DNA from: Akanthomyces muscarius
Lineage: Eukaryota; Ascomycota; Sordariomycetes; Hypocreales; Cordycipitaceae
Reading direction: 5' to 3'
DNA: 64,000 nt
NCBI RefSeq assembly: GCF_028009165.1
Contig: NW_026611617.1
Location: forward strand, 1,188,001-1,252,000
Shown: positions 1-11,549 of the stretch, piece by piece
How positions within the stretch are numbered: the first letter of the stretch is position 1
Layout: each line of letters opens with the position of its first letter
Translations under genes and position numbers: made by a program
The notes under the pieces: model-generated
The model's database searches: none
What the model was told of the DNA's origin: nothing
What the model saw: only the letters and a program-made list of their open reading frames with translations

Positions 1-140
1 AGGACTTTAGGAATAGCTTGGCGCCGGCGCCGTTTGTGGTCGAGGACGATGGGTATAATTATGTGAGCGCGAGATTTCCCGGCGATGTGGACTTGCTGGG
101 GGAGAAGCTGGTGGCGCTGGTCAGAAACATTATGGCGTAA
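1..140 (+). CDS. C-terminal end of an unidentified protein (5' part outside window)
   Basis: The frame beginning at base 3 is open from the window edge to a TAA at 138-140 and gives 45 residues ending in ...VRNIMA. The piece is acidic in the middle and amphipathic at the end, as in the last helix of a globular enzyme. I do not recognise the family. Its GC-rich third positions match the neighbouring real genes, so I take it as the true end of a gene running in from the left. It converges with the sulfatase gene on the opposite strand. Confidence 0.5.
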   Translation, partial: DFRNSLAPAPFVVEDDGYNYVSARFPGDVDLLGEKLVALVRNIMA

Positions 141-658
141 GTGAAGAGACTACAGGATTGACAAGTTGGTCATCTGGGCTTCAGTATGGGCAATGCAGTA
201 ATGTCGAAGCATAAATTATCAACAGCTCGGATTAAAATATTTTCTTGGCTGTGCAAGGTGATACAGTACTACCACAGCATCTGGGCAAGGCACCATTACG
301 GCAGGTAAGCAATGGCACAACGTGCATGTGAGAGAGCCAGCATGCCGGAGAATATTTGATGTGGAATTGGCCCCCTTAGAGAGCCAAGTCTATGTGAGTT
401 TTTTACAAAAAAATGCCCCAAGTTGAAGAACGCCCTGTTTTGTTCCTGGAATGACCACCAACTCGTACTCAAAACAGTAAACGGAAAAGAAAAAAAGAAA
501 GGCAAAAAAATAGAAGAAGGAAAGGCTGTGGCAGCCAAACCATGCAAGTATATGCACGCCATCAAACGCCTTGACCCCAGTATTATACAAATGCAATGAT
601 TAACATTAAGAAAGAAATGCCGCTTTTTGTGTGTTGTTTGCGATAAAGGTACGCGTGA
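141..658. other. intergenic, convergent 3' ends
   Basis: Shared 3' flank between a plus-strand and a minus-strand gene. Reading frames here are short and of odd composition. I see no gene, only A/T-rich runs that could serve polyadenylation. Confidence 0.6.
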
Positions 659-3172
659 TTAAGACGACACGTAGCGCCAGCGCCGAGCATTGTCGTCCAC
701 CCACCACCGGGACACAAAGGCCGCTTCCTCTACCCACATGGCCGTATCTTCGCCAAATGCCTCCTGAATCTTTTTCAAGAATTCCGGATAGCCAAAGTCG
801 ACAATGGGCGTGTCCTCATGCTTGTCATCCTTGGTGTTGGTGAAGCGCCACTCGATATCCGAGACGATAGGGATGACGACGCGCCAGTCTGGGTGGCGGG
901 CGTCCCGGACAGAAAGTGTCGCGCGGCCGGGGTTCATGACGGTAAACTGCCAGCCACCTACATCGGGGATGTCGCCGTGGCTGTGCAGCGGACGAATCAA
1001 CGACTGGCCTTCGTAGTTCTTGACCAGATCGCGAGCGGCGTGGGTATCGGTGTCGCCCAGAGAGCCAGTTTCGATGAGCAAGTCGAGGATCGTGGGCAGG
1101 ATCATGTTGGAGTTGACGACGTCGTTGACATCGACGGGCGGCATGGCCGGGTGCGAGAGCACAAGGGGCACGTGAAAGTTGCCGACGTTGGCCTGGTAGT
1201 AGGGTGTGACGGCAGCGTTTTCGGCAATTGACAAGCCGTGGTCACCAACGTAGACAATGAGAGTCTCGTTGGCAGCGCCAGTCTCTTCAAGAATGTCAAA
1301 AATTTGGCCCAGCCAACGGTCAACGAAGCCCACGGCATTGGTATAGCCAGAGAGGTCCGACAGGCCAGACTCTTCGCTGAGGCTAACAGTGGGCTCGCCT
1401 TTGGGCAGCGCGAAGGGGTGGTGGGCGGTGGACGTAAGATGCGTGAGGAAGACGCGCTCGTCATTTTTCTTGGCCGAGGCAAACGCGTCCTTGACATACT
1501 CTGCAATGGCATTTTCGGGCATGCCATAGTAGTTGATGTCTTCGATGTCCGTCTTGCCAAACTTGGCCTTGTCGGACCGGAGATACTCGGAGTCCACGAA
1601 GCGCTCAGGAGTGTAGCCCATGGCAGGCATAAGCAAGTCCTGCTTGTCGAAGCTGTGAGTGACGGACTGCATGAACATGGACTTCCACTTGTACGCCTTG
1701 AAGCCATCTTTTTTGCGGTCGGACGAATGGTCGATAGCGTTGAAGGCGTCGAAAATCTGGGCGAGGCAGGGCTGGTAGATGTGACTGTAGTACTCTTGGT
1801 TCATGTCGGCGACCAGAGGAGTGATGCCGCAGAGGGTGCCAGGCAGACTCTTGAGGGTATATGTGCCAGTGGTGTGGCAGTTGTTGGCGTTGATGCCGCC
1901 GCGGCGGGGTCGCTCCTCATGGTCAAAGCCGTCATCGTAGTCGCCAGTGATGTAGTTGGCGTTGGGGGTCAGGGTAGCCAGGCGCTCCTGGGCCGCTTCG
2001 GGCAGCGTGCCATTTTCGAAAGATTTCTCAAGCTTGTTCCAGATTAAGCCGCCCTTCTTGATGGGGAACACATCCTTGCGGGTGCTCTCGAGCTTGACTA
2101 GTATGACATTGCGAATGGGAACATCCTTGAGCATGCCGCGCAGGGGTTGAAGCAGAGGCTCCCTGAGATTGGAGATCTTGATGGGGTCGGCTTCGGCGTT
2201 GTAGTGCTCCTTCTCGTCGTGCCAGTCCTCGAAGCCGGGCAGCTTGACATCTTTGGGGAGCCAGCTGAGAGGAATGGGTTCGGTGAGAGCAGTCAAATTG
2301 TCGTAGTTGAAGTCTTGGCCGTGGTAGGTGAGCAGATTGGCCAGGTTAGGTGCGGCGTGAGCAAAGTCCATGAAGGGAACCAGAGGCAAAGTCCAGGACA
2401 TGAAGGTGACAGAGGTCTGGTCGGGGCGAGTTGCGTAGGAGATGGTCTGGGCGAGCAGGCCCAGACCGACACACAGATTGAGGGCCAGGCCAAAAAGGGT
2501 GCTGCGGCGTAGGGGAGGCTGCGACATCTTGGGCTCGGACGTCATATCCATTTCGTCGTCAGTGTAGCGGTGCTCGAGACCGGCCTCGGCGTCGTTTTGG
2601 GGCACGTTGGTGTAGTTGGCGGCGGAGGAGCGGCGTCGGTTGCCCGTCACTCGCGAGTACACAAAGACGAAGGGAAACTTGAGGACGTCGAGGGCGATGG
2701 TGGCGATGATGTAGCAGACATCCTGCAAGAGCCAGCTCGCAAGGAGGATCGCGCTGAGTGTGACACCAAGAGAGAACAGGCCGGTGAGAAGTGTGCTCCA
2801 GGAGGACGAGTCGCCAGCGAGGGCAACGTTGCGCCAGTGGAGCTCGTTGCCGGCGACGGCGAAGAATGATATGTTGATGGAGGCGAGGGCGAGGCAGACG
2901 AGAACAAGAATAGAGGAAAGCGTCGTGCCGATGACGGCAGCCCAGGGGCCCTGTGCGAACAGCATGACGCGGATCAGCATGAGGAGGATGCTGTCCTGGA
3001 AGAAGAAGGACGGGCCCCATTGGAACATGTCGGCTGGGGAGAGTGCGTCGAGATGAGCGTCGATGTGGACAGCCTTGGCAGCACCGACGCTGACGGCAGC
3101 GAGGGCAAATACATAGCGGCGGTTGGCGAATCGAGCGGCGACGGTGCCGAGTAGACGGCGGAAGTGGTCCAT
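659..3172 (-). CDS. membrane-anchored sulfatase / LTA-synthase-like protein
   Basis: Single-exon 837-residue protein. The N-terminal third carries about five hydrophobic membrane segments. The C-terminal half is an alkaline-phosphatase-superfamily sulfatase domain. Metal-site signatures are visible: a Thr-rich stretch near residue 432 (HTTGTYT) that could hold the nucleophile, a TxxTSTAHHPF motif near 579 and VGDHG near 643. The arrangement matches fungal proteins annotated as sulfatase-domain or LTA-synthase-like membrane enzymes, which act on sulfo- or phospho-groups at the cell surface; the substrate is unknown. The frame stays open 85 codons further upstream, but that stretch begins with TTG, is Pro/Leu-rich and is pyrimidine-rich on the coding strand like a 5' UTR. 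I therefore start at the first ATG, whose context CCAGCATGG is good. Confidence 0.85.
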   Translation of the reverse strand: MDHFRRLLGTVAARFANRRYVFALAAVSVGAAKAVHIDAHLDALSPADMFQWGPSFFFQDSILLMLIRVMLFAQGPWAAVIGTTLSSILVLVCLALASINISFFAVAGNELHWRNVALAGDSSSWSTLLTGLFSLGVTLSAILLASWLLQDVCYIIATIALDVLKFPFVFVYSRVTGNRRRSSAANYTNVPQNDAEAGLEHRYTDDEMDMTSEPKMSQPPLRRSTLFGLALNLCVGLGLLAQTISYATRPDQTSVTFMSWTLPLVPFMDFAHAAPNLANLLTYHGQDFNYDNLTALTEPIPLSWLPKDVKLPGFEDWHDEKEHYNAEADPIKISNLREPLLQPLRGMLKDVPIRNVILVKLESTRKDVFPIKKGGLIWNKLEKSFENGTLPEAAQERLATLTPNANYITGDYDDGFDHEERPRRGGINANNCHTTGTYTLKSLPGTLCGITPLVADMNQEYYSHIYQPCLAQIFDAFNAIDHSSDRKKDGFKAYKWKSMFMQSVTHSFDKQDLLMPAMGYTPERFVDSEYLRSDKAKFGKTDIEDINYYGMPENAIAEYVKDAFASAKKNDERVFLTHLTSTAHHPFALPKGEPTVSLSEESGLSDLSGYTNAVGFVDRWLGQIFDILEETGAANETLIVYVGDHGLSIAENAAVTPYYQANVGNFHVPLVLSHPAMPPVDVNDVVNSNMILPTILDLLIETGSLGDTDTHAARDLVKNYEGQSLIRPLHSHGDIPDVGGWQFTVMNPGRATLSVRDARHPDWRVVIPIVSDIEWRFTNTKDDKHEDTPIVDFGYPEFLKKIQEAFGEDTAMWVEEAAFVSRWWVDDNARRWRYVSS

Positions 3173-6100
3173 GCTGGAGAGGTGTGAAGTTGTCGAGAGC
3201 AAAAAGGAGTAGAGCAGCGAACGGGCGTTTGCACCCCGAGCTGACGTGCCTGCGTAGATGTGGCGTCCGGGCGGTGGCAACGAGAGAATACGCGAACCAG
3301 CAAAGAAAATCAACAAGAAGAAACAAAAGGGAAGACTCCAGCCAGGCCGCTGTTGAAGCGGAAGAAGAAGAAAAGAGAGAAGACGACGTGCGGCCAGTCG
3401 CGATGGGGGAGGAGGAGGGGGGTCCAAAAGAGAGTGGTAGATGGGGGTTAAAGATGGAGAACGGTCATGCCCAGAGTTTTAATGTGCAACAAGGCTGGTA
3501 AGACTGGCATTCCAGGATTAAACTAGCCGCTAATTAACTATAGACTCCATAATAAATTCGATGGGCATGATATTGGAGGGCAAGGGGACAAGGAGAATAC
3601 TGGCGACTGAGTACAGCTATTCAGTACGGGGGGGACCATACGGGGTTTAACACGAGGGCGCTACGGCTGGTGGTATCCGTACCTAACTAGTGTGAAGACG
3701 GCCTTGCCCTGGCAAATCTCACCCGGGGCAAGGTGGTGGTAAAATTGAGGAGCAGTAGCGTAGCAGTAAATCCGGAGGTACTCAGTACGTTGGCAGAGAC
3801 CTGTGCACTGGACAGGGTCCGTCCCATCTCGACGAGGACCAGTCAACCAGTCAACCAGTCAAAGGTGTCGCGTGACGGCGAAAATGCCGAGGCGGGACCG
3901 CGCACAAAGGGGTTCTTGGTACGTTGGTGGGTTGGCGCGCTGTACCAGTACCTACCTACCTACCTAGTTAGTTGGCCCGTACGGGCGGATGGGGGCGACA
4001 CTGGCGGCCAAACCTGTCGTGCAGGTGGCGCTGAGCTACGCAAAACGGCTGTCGCATCGGCCGGTACCTGGTACAGACACTTGAGGTACTACCCAACGTT
4101 GAATGCTTGAGCCCTGTGCATCCAGCTCCGGGCACTCAACTTTGGCATATGTACGGATAGCAGAAGCAGCCCTGTTCAGCAGTCTCGCGCACATCTAATG
4201 CTTGCCAGTAAAATCTCTTTTTCTTTTTTCTTTTTTCTATGTTGTTTGGTTGGTTTTTTTCCCGTCTCGGGTCGCTGAAACCGGTCATCGTGCTTATTTC
4301 TGGTTGCGTGACTCGATTCCTCTTCTGGACTGGCCTGAAAGTGGAGAGCGGCGCCACCCAGCAAGTGGGTGTGCACACTCTTTGGTTGGCAACAATCTGC
4401 AGTCAAATTTTTCTTTACTCGCCCCTTACCAGGCCACAGCGACCGCCAATCTGTGCTCATACTGTCTGGTACTCTGGTAATTCATCTGGCATAGCAGTCA
4501 AAAACTCGTGTCGTCACAGGCTGCCAGTACAAACCATGCCAGTCGTCTCCTCCGTGTCGCGTGCTCTCTGCAGCCACGGGCAGCCTTGTGGAGATGGTTT
4601 CCACGACAGGCAGCTCCCACGCACCCACGCACCCACGCACCCACGCTGGCCAGGCTGCACCCACATACATTTCGCTGGACATTCTGGACTCGTGAACAAA
4701 AGAACCTCCTCTATTAGTGAGCGGGCTAACTTGGTAGATGCGCCGCTGCCGAACCACCCAGGGCTCCCCAAAGCTTGGCTTTGAGCTTGCTACTCAACTG
4801 CTCTACCAGTAATCTGCAGCCTCTCGTGCCTCCCTAGGTACTGGTAGACTGGTAGCCTCTCCCCAACCGGCTGCCGGGGCTTGTCGTAATTACCTAAAGC
4901 TACAGATTACTCCGTACTGATACTAGTCCTTGCCGACACGCTCGTTCATTTCCGTCGCCCGCACCACAGACACAGACGCTCAGCAACTACCCGCAGCCAC
5001 CTTTTATGCACCCTCATCCTACATTCAGCCTCGTCTTCCTTGGCTTACGCTGTTCCATGCCGTGGCTTCTTTGTTCTCTCGAGCTGTCACTTTGCCTATT
5101 CGCCGCCTTTTTCCCTCTGCGCGCAGCCGAGACCTGCTCCTTGTCAAAACCGTCACGTCGCACTCATCTCGCACTCTCATGCTTAATATCAGACACCCTG
5201 GCTCCGACGCTGCGCTGGACCTGTCTCGACTCTCTCAGCGCGGCTACTTCATGCCTCTGGCCTTCAGGCCCGCGCCCGTCTCACCGTCCTGCTCCGCTCC
5301 TCCCATCAGCCCTGGCCCAACTAGGCAATCGCTCGACGACGCCAGCATTAGCTTCCTTTTGCCCCCTCGTCTGTTCTTTTGTTCCCTTGCTGCATTCTCC
5401 ACGCCCCGTCCCAAGGACGGGCGTTCTTGGGCGTGCGTTGTCGCCGGTCGGGCAAGGGCGAAAGGAGATCATCGAGTCCTGGCCATCTTTATTTTGTTTG
5501 TCAGTCCCTCAGTATCCGCACTCCGTACTCCGTGCTCTGTAGCAAATTGTGACGTGACTTGTCCACTCTTTTGCTCATCGCTATCCATTTTTCCTCTGCC
5601 CATCCTGCCACAAAACAGCCTCGAAACCTGCTCTTCGTCCTGCTCATGAATATCTTGCCCAACTCATACACAACAGCTGACTCTTGTTCTTTCTATTTCG
5701 TGTTTGAAGCCTGCACAGCCATGCCCAGCTGTTGTTTCGACGTCATCTTCCCCCATAAATCATGCCGCCCTGCCACACCCCCTTCGGCCAGATCGCCCGC
5801 TCTAGTCTCGCCCGCTTCAATCCTACCACCACGCGCACTCAGTCCATTACGCTTCTATCCATTTCATCCCTTTTGTCAATATTGACTGTGCGGACCTCCT
5901 ACGTTTTCAAGCACATCATCGTTCTCAGGGGTTTTTTTTTCCGCGTTGACAACTTCATGACGGACATAGCCAGTAGCTTTGTGTTTTTATCGCGTGCCCT
6001 TTTTCGTGACCGACAACAAGCCCCAGCTCCACCGGCCCCTCCACCCCCTGACGCAGCGACAGAAGTCTGGAATTACTCCTGGACACTCAATTGTCGCTCT

Positions 6101-6829
6101 TTTTTTAAAGTTAAAGTTGGCCCCAACAATGGGCCATTATTAGACTGCACTGCCTTGTTTGCAGCACTTCTCTCAGCAAATCCGACATCGTGAAAGGTCC
6201 CTTCTCCGTATTGTTTTCATGCGCGTCGTATATAATCATTAATTCGCCCTACGACAACAGTTTGGTTGCCACCACATTTCAGCCCTCGTAACATTATGCT
6301 GATACCTGTGACGTTTCACCGTACGCTGCATCGACGCTGGCCTGCTGCACTACAGCGAGCATGTTACGCCAGCAACATGTTCACCCTATTCTAGACGTGC
6401 AGTCCTGGGGTCAGATAACTGTTAATTTAAACCCGACGCTTCCTCTATCCAGCAATGTTATCTCACCAGCCACACTCCCCCAGATTTAAGATGGCTGGTA
6501 CAGGGTAGTAGCAACGTCGCAAACGGGCCGATATTCGCGGTGACTTCTTGCTCAAAACACTATTCACACATTAAAGGTTTTTACAGGTTTTTAAAATCTC
6601 GCCACTCATTTAATGGCTTCAATTCGGGTCGCAAAAGTTGTTGGACAAAACTGTGGCCTGCATCTTGTCGGTTCTTCCCGTCAATATAACTAGGAGTCAC
6701 GACACTCACACCTTAAAGTAAAGCCTCAAGGAGTTCAATTTGCTATTTAACATTTTCAGAGCTAGTCATGCTACACATCTGCATTGTAGCTTGCCACAGC
6801 TTCGGGGTGAGAAATGCCCTCGGATAGTT
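3173..6829. other. long intergenic stretch, pyrimidine-rich on the plus strand
   Basis: Upstream region of the sulfatase and 3' flank of the serine hydrolase. It holds small tandem repeats: CTAC units near 3951-3966 and an 8-bp ACGCACCC-type unit near 4617-4645. Several plus-strand frames of 140-240 codons lie between 4239 and 6193. Their Ser/Pro/Leu/Cys-rich composition follows from C/T-rich DNA and shows no domain, so I do not call them genes. A 143-codon frame at 5762-6193 with a hydrophobic N-terminal part is the only one I would not exclude outright. Confidence 0.45.
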
Positions 6830-8647
6830 TCACCCAAAAACCCGGCTCATCATACTCATCATACTGCCATATAAGCCCAACAATAGGTCTCTTTCCACTT
6901 GCGGGGTCACCTGTCTCTCGCTCGGCTTCTCGTACAAATTAAATATGCCTACAACCCAGGAATCCCAGTCGATCATAGCCTTCTCAAACCTATCGCAGTA
7001 TTCGATGGGATGAAAACTTAGACTGTCTTGGTTATATGGCTCCAAGTCACACTGGACCTCTGCCGCATCGGTGAAAGTGACGGCAAGGCCAGACACTGCA
7101 CTCTCGGCGGGTATAATATGAATGCGAGAAACACCAAGGCCGAGATAAGTTCCCTCCAACTCCTCTGGAGAAGCATCGAACAAGGCTACATTCCTGTGCT
7201 CTCGCCACTCTTTGACCATATCGTCGTGCATCTGCCGACGCTTTGTCACGTATGCTTCCACAGACGGCAGGAGATCCACGGCAGGCTGCAGATCAAAGAG
7301 AGCTTGAAGTAATATCTGAGATGCCGTTTCGGCAGCGTCTCCGTCTGTAGCGTTGCTGAATGCAACCACGGCTGAGTGAGACTCAGGAATAAGATAAGCC
7401 GTAGCAACAGAACCACTCAAGACACCATTGTGCCCGTATATGGTTAGGGTTACTCTCTCTACCAATGATATCTTCGCACTTGTGTACTGGGTTGTATGAC
7501 AACATACCTAAAGCGGAGGTTGGTATTGTCGTCCGATACCACCCGAGCGTGTATGCCGTGTCATTATTGAAACCGTCATCGACACGGACGGGACTACCAC
7601 TAGTTCCACATGGATGAGATATTTTTGAGTGGATTTTTTTGACTGTACAAGTAATTCCATCCGAGTGGGCTCGTTGTTCTCTTCGTCGTGACGGTTCATG
7701 ACAGCAGCTAGGAAAGCAAGCATATCATTGACGGAGGTGCGTATTCCCATGGACGCGAGAACCGCCCCGTAGGTATCTGTCGTGTAACTGTTATTGATCT
7801 GAGACCAATTGCCATCGTCTCGCCGAACATATGGATGGGCAATGTTTGCATTGCCTCTAACGTCTGATTCTGTGAGCAGCGTTTGGCTCAGTCCCAGGGG
7901 ACCACAAAGCCGTTCTCGGAGGAAGCTGGCGAATGACATTTTGGTTGAGGAAGCGACTATGTCAGCCAAAAGCCCAAATGCGGTATTGCTATAATACCAC
8001 CACCTATTGAATCGTTGTCCGGAACCATTTGCAGTAGGCAGCGCGTTCACGAGCGCTAGGTGATCCTCTCCTTTTATGTTTAACACGCCCCCAGGCCCGC
8101 TAAAAACGGCATTGGGGTTCGCTATTCCAGTTGAGTGTCTGCAAGCATCAATTATTGTGGCTTTGCTTCGAATTTCAGGATCACTCTTGGGGTCAAAGTC
8201 TGGGAGGTGCTTGGATATGCAGTCATCCCACGAAAGCTCCTCGCCAACAAGTATACCAACGGCCGTCGAGGTGAATGTTTGGAGCACGAGCCAATTAGAT
8301 AAGATGTGTCACTATCTGCTTCAAGATTTGCCGCGACATCTCTGATCCCGATGCTCTTCCGGAACACGATTCGCCCGTTGTGCAAGACTACAACGGAAAT
8401 AGATGGAGATCGGCATACATCTTTGACAGACACGATTGCTGACATCGCCGCTTCCAGTCGCAGTTCAAGTTCATTCCTTGAGACGCATGGTTCGTAATCG
8501 AGTCGTTCACTCTTGCAGAGCCCAAGATTCGACTCACCTGCTGCTGTCAGGAACCTTTGGGACAACGTCTGTCATTGGTGATAAATCGTGCATAGCGCGG
8601 TGCATGGCTTGTGTCTTTTGTGCCGCTTCGAACTTTTCTCTGGACAT
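6830..8647 (-). CDS. beta-lactamase / transpeptidase-family serine hydrolase (frame broken)
   Basis: Three exons: 8538-8647, 7508-8476 and 6830-7458, with introns of 61 nt (GTGAGT..CAAG) and 49 nt (GTATGT..TAG). The product is a class C-like serine hydrolase: SxxK in the segment GSCSK, a YxN motif (YYSNTAFG) and an HxG equivalent (YGHNG) at the start of exon 3, followed by a C-terminal lipocalin-like tail. Fungal members hydrolyse esters, amides or lactones and are often accessory enzymes. Two one-base deletions break the frame: one right after the SxxK lysine codon (T-run 8278-8280) and one in a 7-T run at 7634-7640. Reading across both restores a continuous family-like protein into the exon 2 donor. 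It is either a recent pseudogene or carries sequencing errors. The start ATG at 8647 has an AAA context. Confidence 0.72.
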
Positions 8648-9583
8648 TTTAATATCGACAGTGACTCTTCAGCTCATTGATGAACACGAAGGAAATTTTT
8701 CAGGCTTGGCATGGGCGACAAACGCAGAGTGTGCTCCCTGTTGCGGGTTGGTGTGACTGGCTGGTATGTCTACACGTGATGTACCCGAGAAGTGGCTTGA
8801 ATGAGACCCCATCAGTGACTGTGCAACAGTAAGTGGTTATTGACAACAACGTTGGAATCCAAAAGCCAGGCGCTTGTGCACTGCCCTTGGTATGCGCAAC
8901 TGTCACGCGGTTGTCGGTCGATGGGAGATCGGCCGACTGTGCAAGGCTGTCAGAGACCATTTACTTCAGCCATGTTATTGACAGCACACGGTACCTTATT
9001 GCCTCATATGATCAAAAAGTTGACTCGTAAGCAATTCAAATACCGCTACCAAAAAAGCTAGAAACATTGACAGTTCGTGTCATCGCGACACCTCCCATTG
9101 CTTTGTACATTGTGGCTTAAGAGGCGTTGTGTAAGACCGCCACATGCAGCTAGCATCACCACAGTAGGGAACAACTAAAATCGTCAACCAGCATATACAT
9201 GGCCACTCCCTAAGCACTCTGCGAAAGAAATTCAAGGCGGTAGACAGGTCATATATGTAGTGTACATCTCACAAGACGGGCAATCACCAATGAAATAGTT
9301 GGAAAGCAATCGGCCAGCAGAATGTTGTAGAGTGGCTTCGGCTAAAAAGCTGAGTTTAGCACATAAGATTGGCCGCTACTCCGTGGACTACCACGCACTA
9401 CCAACACTTGCCCCCTTTCATTTGCCAACAAGTTAATTAGCGCTGACGCTGATGGGGCTAGCTAAGCCTCAGTTTTAGCCTAGAGAATCCCGAGCTCATA
9501 TCTCGTCGCTTCCTTTAAATTTCACATTCTCCGAGCGTTTGATCGCCCGTATTTGCTTTATTACCCACCTTCACAATTCGACG
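8648..9583. other. divergent promoter region
   Basis: 936 bases between the divergent starts of the serine hydrolase and the sulfotransferase-like gene. No coding signal. A short plus-strand sequence TTTAAATTTC near 9515-9525 lies about 65 bases before the right-hand ATG and could act as a core promoter. Confidence 0.45.
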
Positions 9584-10384
9584 ATGCGCTTCTTCTCAAA
9601 TACAGTTACCGTTGACCCGGCGGACCGAACTTCGCTGCGGGTGCTCGCGGCAGGTCTCCCACGATGCGCAACCAGCTCAATGCAAACTGCCTTCGATTCA
9701 AAACACCTTGGCCTAGCTCCATGCATGCATTTTGCGCACATTGCACCAAATCCCCAGCGCGGCGACATCGTTCTGGCTGCGCTACGGGAAGAGAACACAG
9801 AACGGCGGCATAAGCTGCTGTACACATTATTCAATGGCTTTCTAGCAGCTTCCGACATGCCACCGTGTGTCTTTGCGGATGATCTTATGGATATGTATCC
9901 AGATGCCAAAATTGTGCTGAACAAACGGCCCGGTGGCGGCCATAAATGGGTGCCGTCAATGCAGCTGCTTACATTTGCTGCGTCGCCCGTATATCGCGCT
10001 CTGTGCTTCCTGTGGAAAACCGACCGCAATGTAGCTGCGATGTGGGACGAGATTGAGGTCGTCAACAAGAAAAAACTGGGGCTGAAGTCGGACGAACTCT
10101 GGACGGCCAAGCACTACGATGCGCACAATGCTTGGGTTCATGCCGAGGCTGCTAAGCGTGGACGCGACGTTTTGGAATTTGAGCCTCAAGACGGATGGGA
10201 GCCTTTGTGCACCCTTCTCGGCAAGCCCACACCAAAGGACGAGCCTTTCCCTCACCGCAATGACGCGTCTGAGGTTCGAATGATCGTCAGGATTCTGTAC
10301 CTACGAGGTGCAATCTCGTGGCTCGCATTGGCTGCGGCTGTTTACGGTGTGACAAAATGGCTTGTAAATGGTCGAATCTTCTGA
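9584..10384 (+). CDS. sulfotransferase-like P-loop protein (Sulfotransfer_4 type), paralogue A
   Basis: Single-exon 266-residue protein. It has the layout of the fungal Sulfotransfer_4 family: an N-terminal strand plus phosphate-binding loop, a D-x-Y-P-D-A-K-I-V-L segment mid-protein that precedes the PAPS-binding arginine region, a DGWEPLC motif near residue 205, a PFPHRND motif, and a C-terminal hydrophobic segment that probably anchors the protein in a membrane. The usual loop (xxRTGTxS) is altered here to LPRCATSS, and the expected R/N after the central strand reads NKRPGGG. Catalytic competence is therefore doubtful, or cofactor use differs. ATG at 9584 is the first in-frame ATG; the frame is open 45 bases upstream without one. 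Two more members of the family lie in this window. Confidence 0.78.
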   Translation: MRFFSNTVTVDPADRTSLRVLAAGLPRCATSSMQTAFDSKHLGLAPCMHFAHIAPNPQRGDIVLAALREENTERRHKLLYTLFNGFLAASDMPPCVFADDLMDMYPDAKIVLNKRPGGGHKWVPSMQLLTFAASPVYRALCFLWKTDRNVAAMWDEIEVVNKKKLGLKSDELWTAKHYDAHNAWVHAEAAKRGRDVLEFEPQDGWEPLCTLLGKPTPKDEPFPHRNDASEVRMIVRILYLRGAISWLALAAAVYGVTKWLVNGRIF

Positions 10385-11549
10385 GTTATGCATAGACAGC
10401 ATGGAGGAAAGTGTTCATATTTGAGATAGCATCGAAATAGTGTCGCGAATACAAGAAGAAACCTCGTCGGCTGAAGAGGGGCTTGCCTCTAGATCTGAAC
10501 ATCTGCGTAACCTTGCTGGCTGCCGCGCTGCATCTATGTCGCGCTACACTTTTGGCCCAGTGTTAATAAAGCCTTTGCTTTATATCCTTATGCAAAATTT
10601 GCTACACAGTCCTAAGCCGCCGCTCCAGTGAATCGATTTTACAACGTACCGCGATGCTAATATGCGCCCTTGTGACAACGAGGCGAACTGTCTCGTTAAA
10701 CAATTCGCAGCGGCCACGTGCACAGGATTTTCCTCAGATATACTGCCGGAAGAATGTGCGCAATCTGCCGCGTCGATCTTAGGGACAGGAAGCTCGCCGA
10801 AAAGTGCTGCAGGGCTGTCAACTCTGAGTGGCAGAAATGCACACCTAAGGAGATCTGCCCAGCCCCTCTGATCTGCATCTTATTTAATTACCGCGAAAAT
10901 AGTGAGCACGTTTAAGAATGTTCGATGGCAGTATGTTTTTCTGCCGCGCAAACTCGAGCGACGCCGGACTTCTGACACTGTGATGAGCAGACATACTGGG
11001 GGTCAACGGATGGAAGTAGACAGGGGACAGGGCACTGAGAGTTGTCCTGTCTTGTTCCAAGTGAAGTTAACGCAACGGCCAACCATTAAGTTGAGAAAGA
11101 CATGGGAGAGTGTGGTGCTACCGATGGCGATGGCGGTCGGCCATGGGGCAGAAGAAATGCCACGAAACTGTTGCATTCTAGAGTTAGATTTATTGTAGGA
11201 TATAGAAATCTACGGAATCCGAGTGCGTGAGCTATTTTTAGCTTCTGATTGGTGAGACGTCGATATCACTCTCCACTGCCAAAGGGATACATCCGTTGAA
11301 GTTCGGCAATAACGCACAGACTGAGCACATAATTATTTGCGCTCGTTCAATTGATACGATGAGCATGAAAGAGGTTATCGGCAATTTACTGCCATATGTT
11401 TTCATCATATCACTAGACCATTGGTACGGTCGGCTGATGAACGAAAGTATAAAGATGCGCATTGCCGCCCTTTGGTATCTAGGATGAGACATCAAAGGGC
11501 ATCATCGTCCCTTCAGTCCAAAAGTTTTATCTGGATTTTGAGGAGTTCC
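10385..11549. other. intergenic
   Basis: No supported gene. Scattered frames under 100 codons have no family resemblance and conflicting strands. Confidence 0.5.

Noticed and set aside
1238..2047. 269-codon frame opposite the sulfatase
   Set aside because: Antisense shadow of a well-supported gene with GC-rich third positions.
4735..4830. Minus-strand tRNA-like stretch (GGTAGAGCAG and GGGTGGTTCGG)
   Set aside because: A short stem with an eight-base loop can be drawn, but no acceptor stem closes and the B box lacks its conserved core.
4239..5649. Overlapping plus-strand reading frames of 180-240 codons
   Set aside because: Composition follows C/T-rich DNA, several frames are open at once, no domain and no intron pattern.
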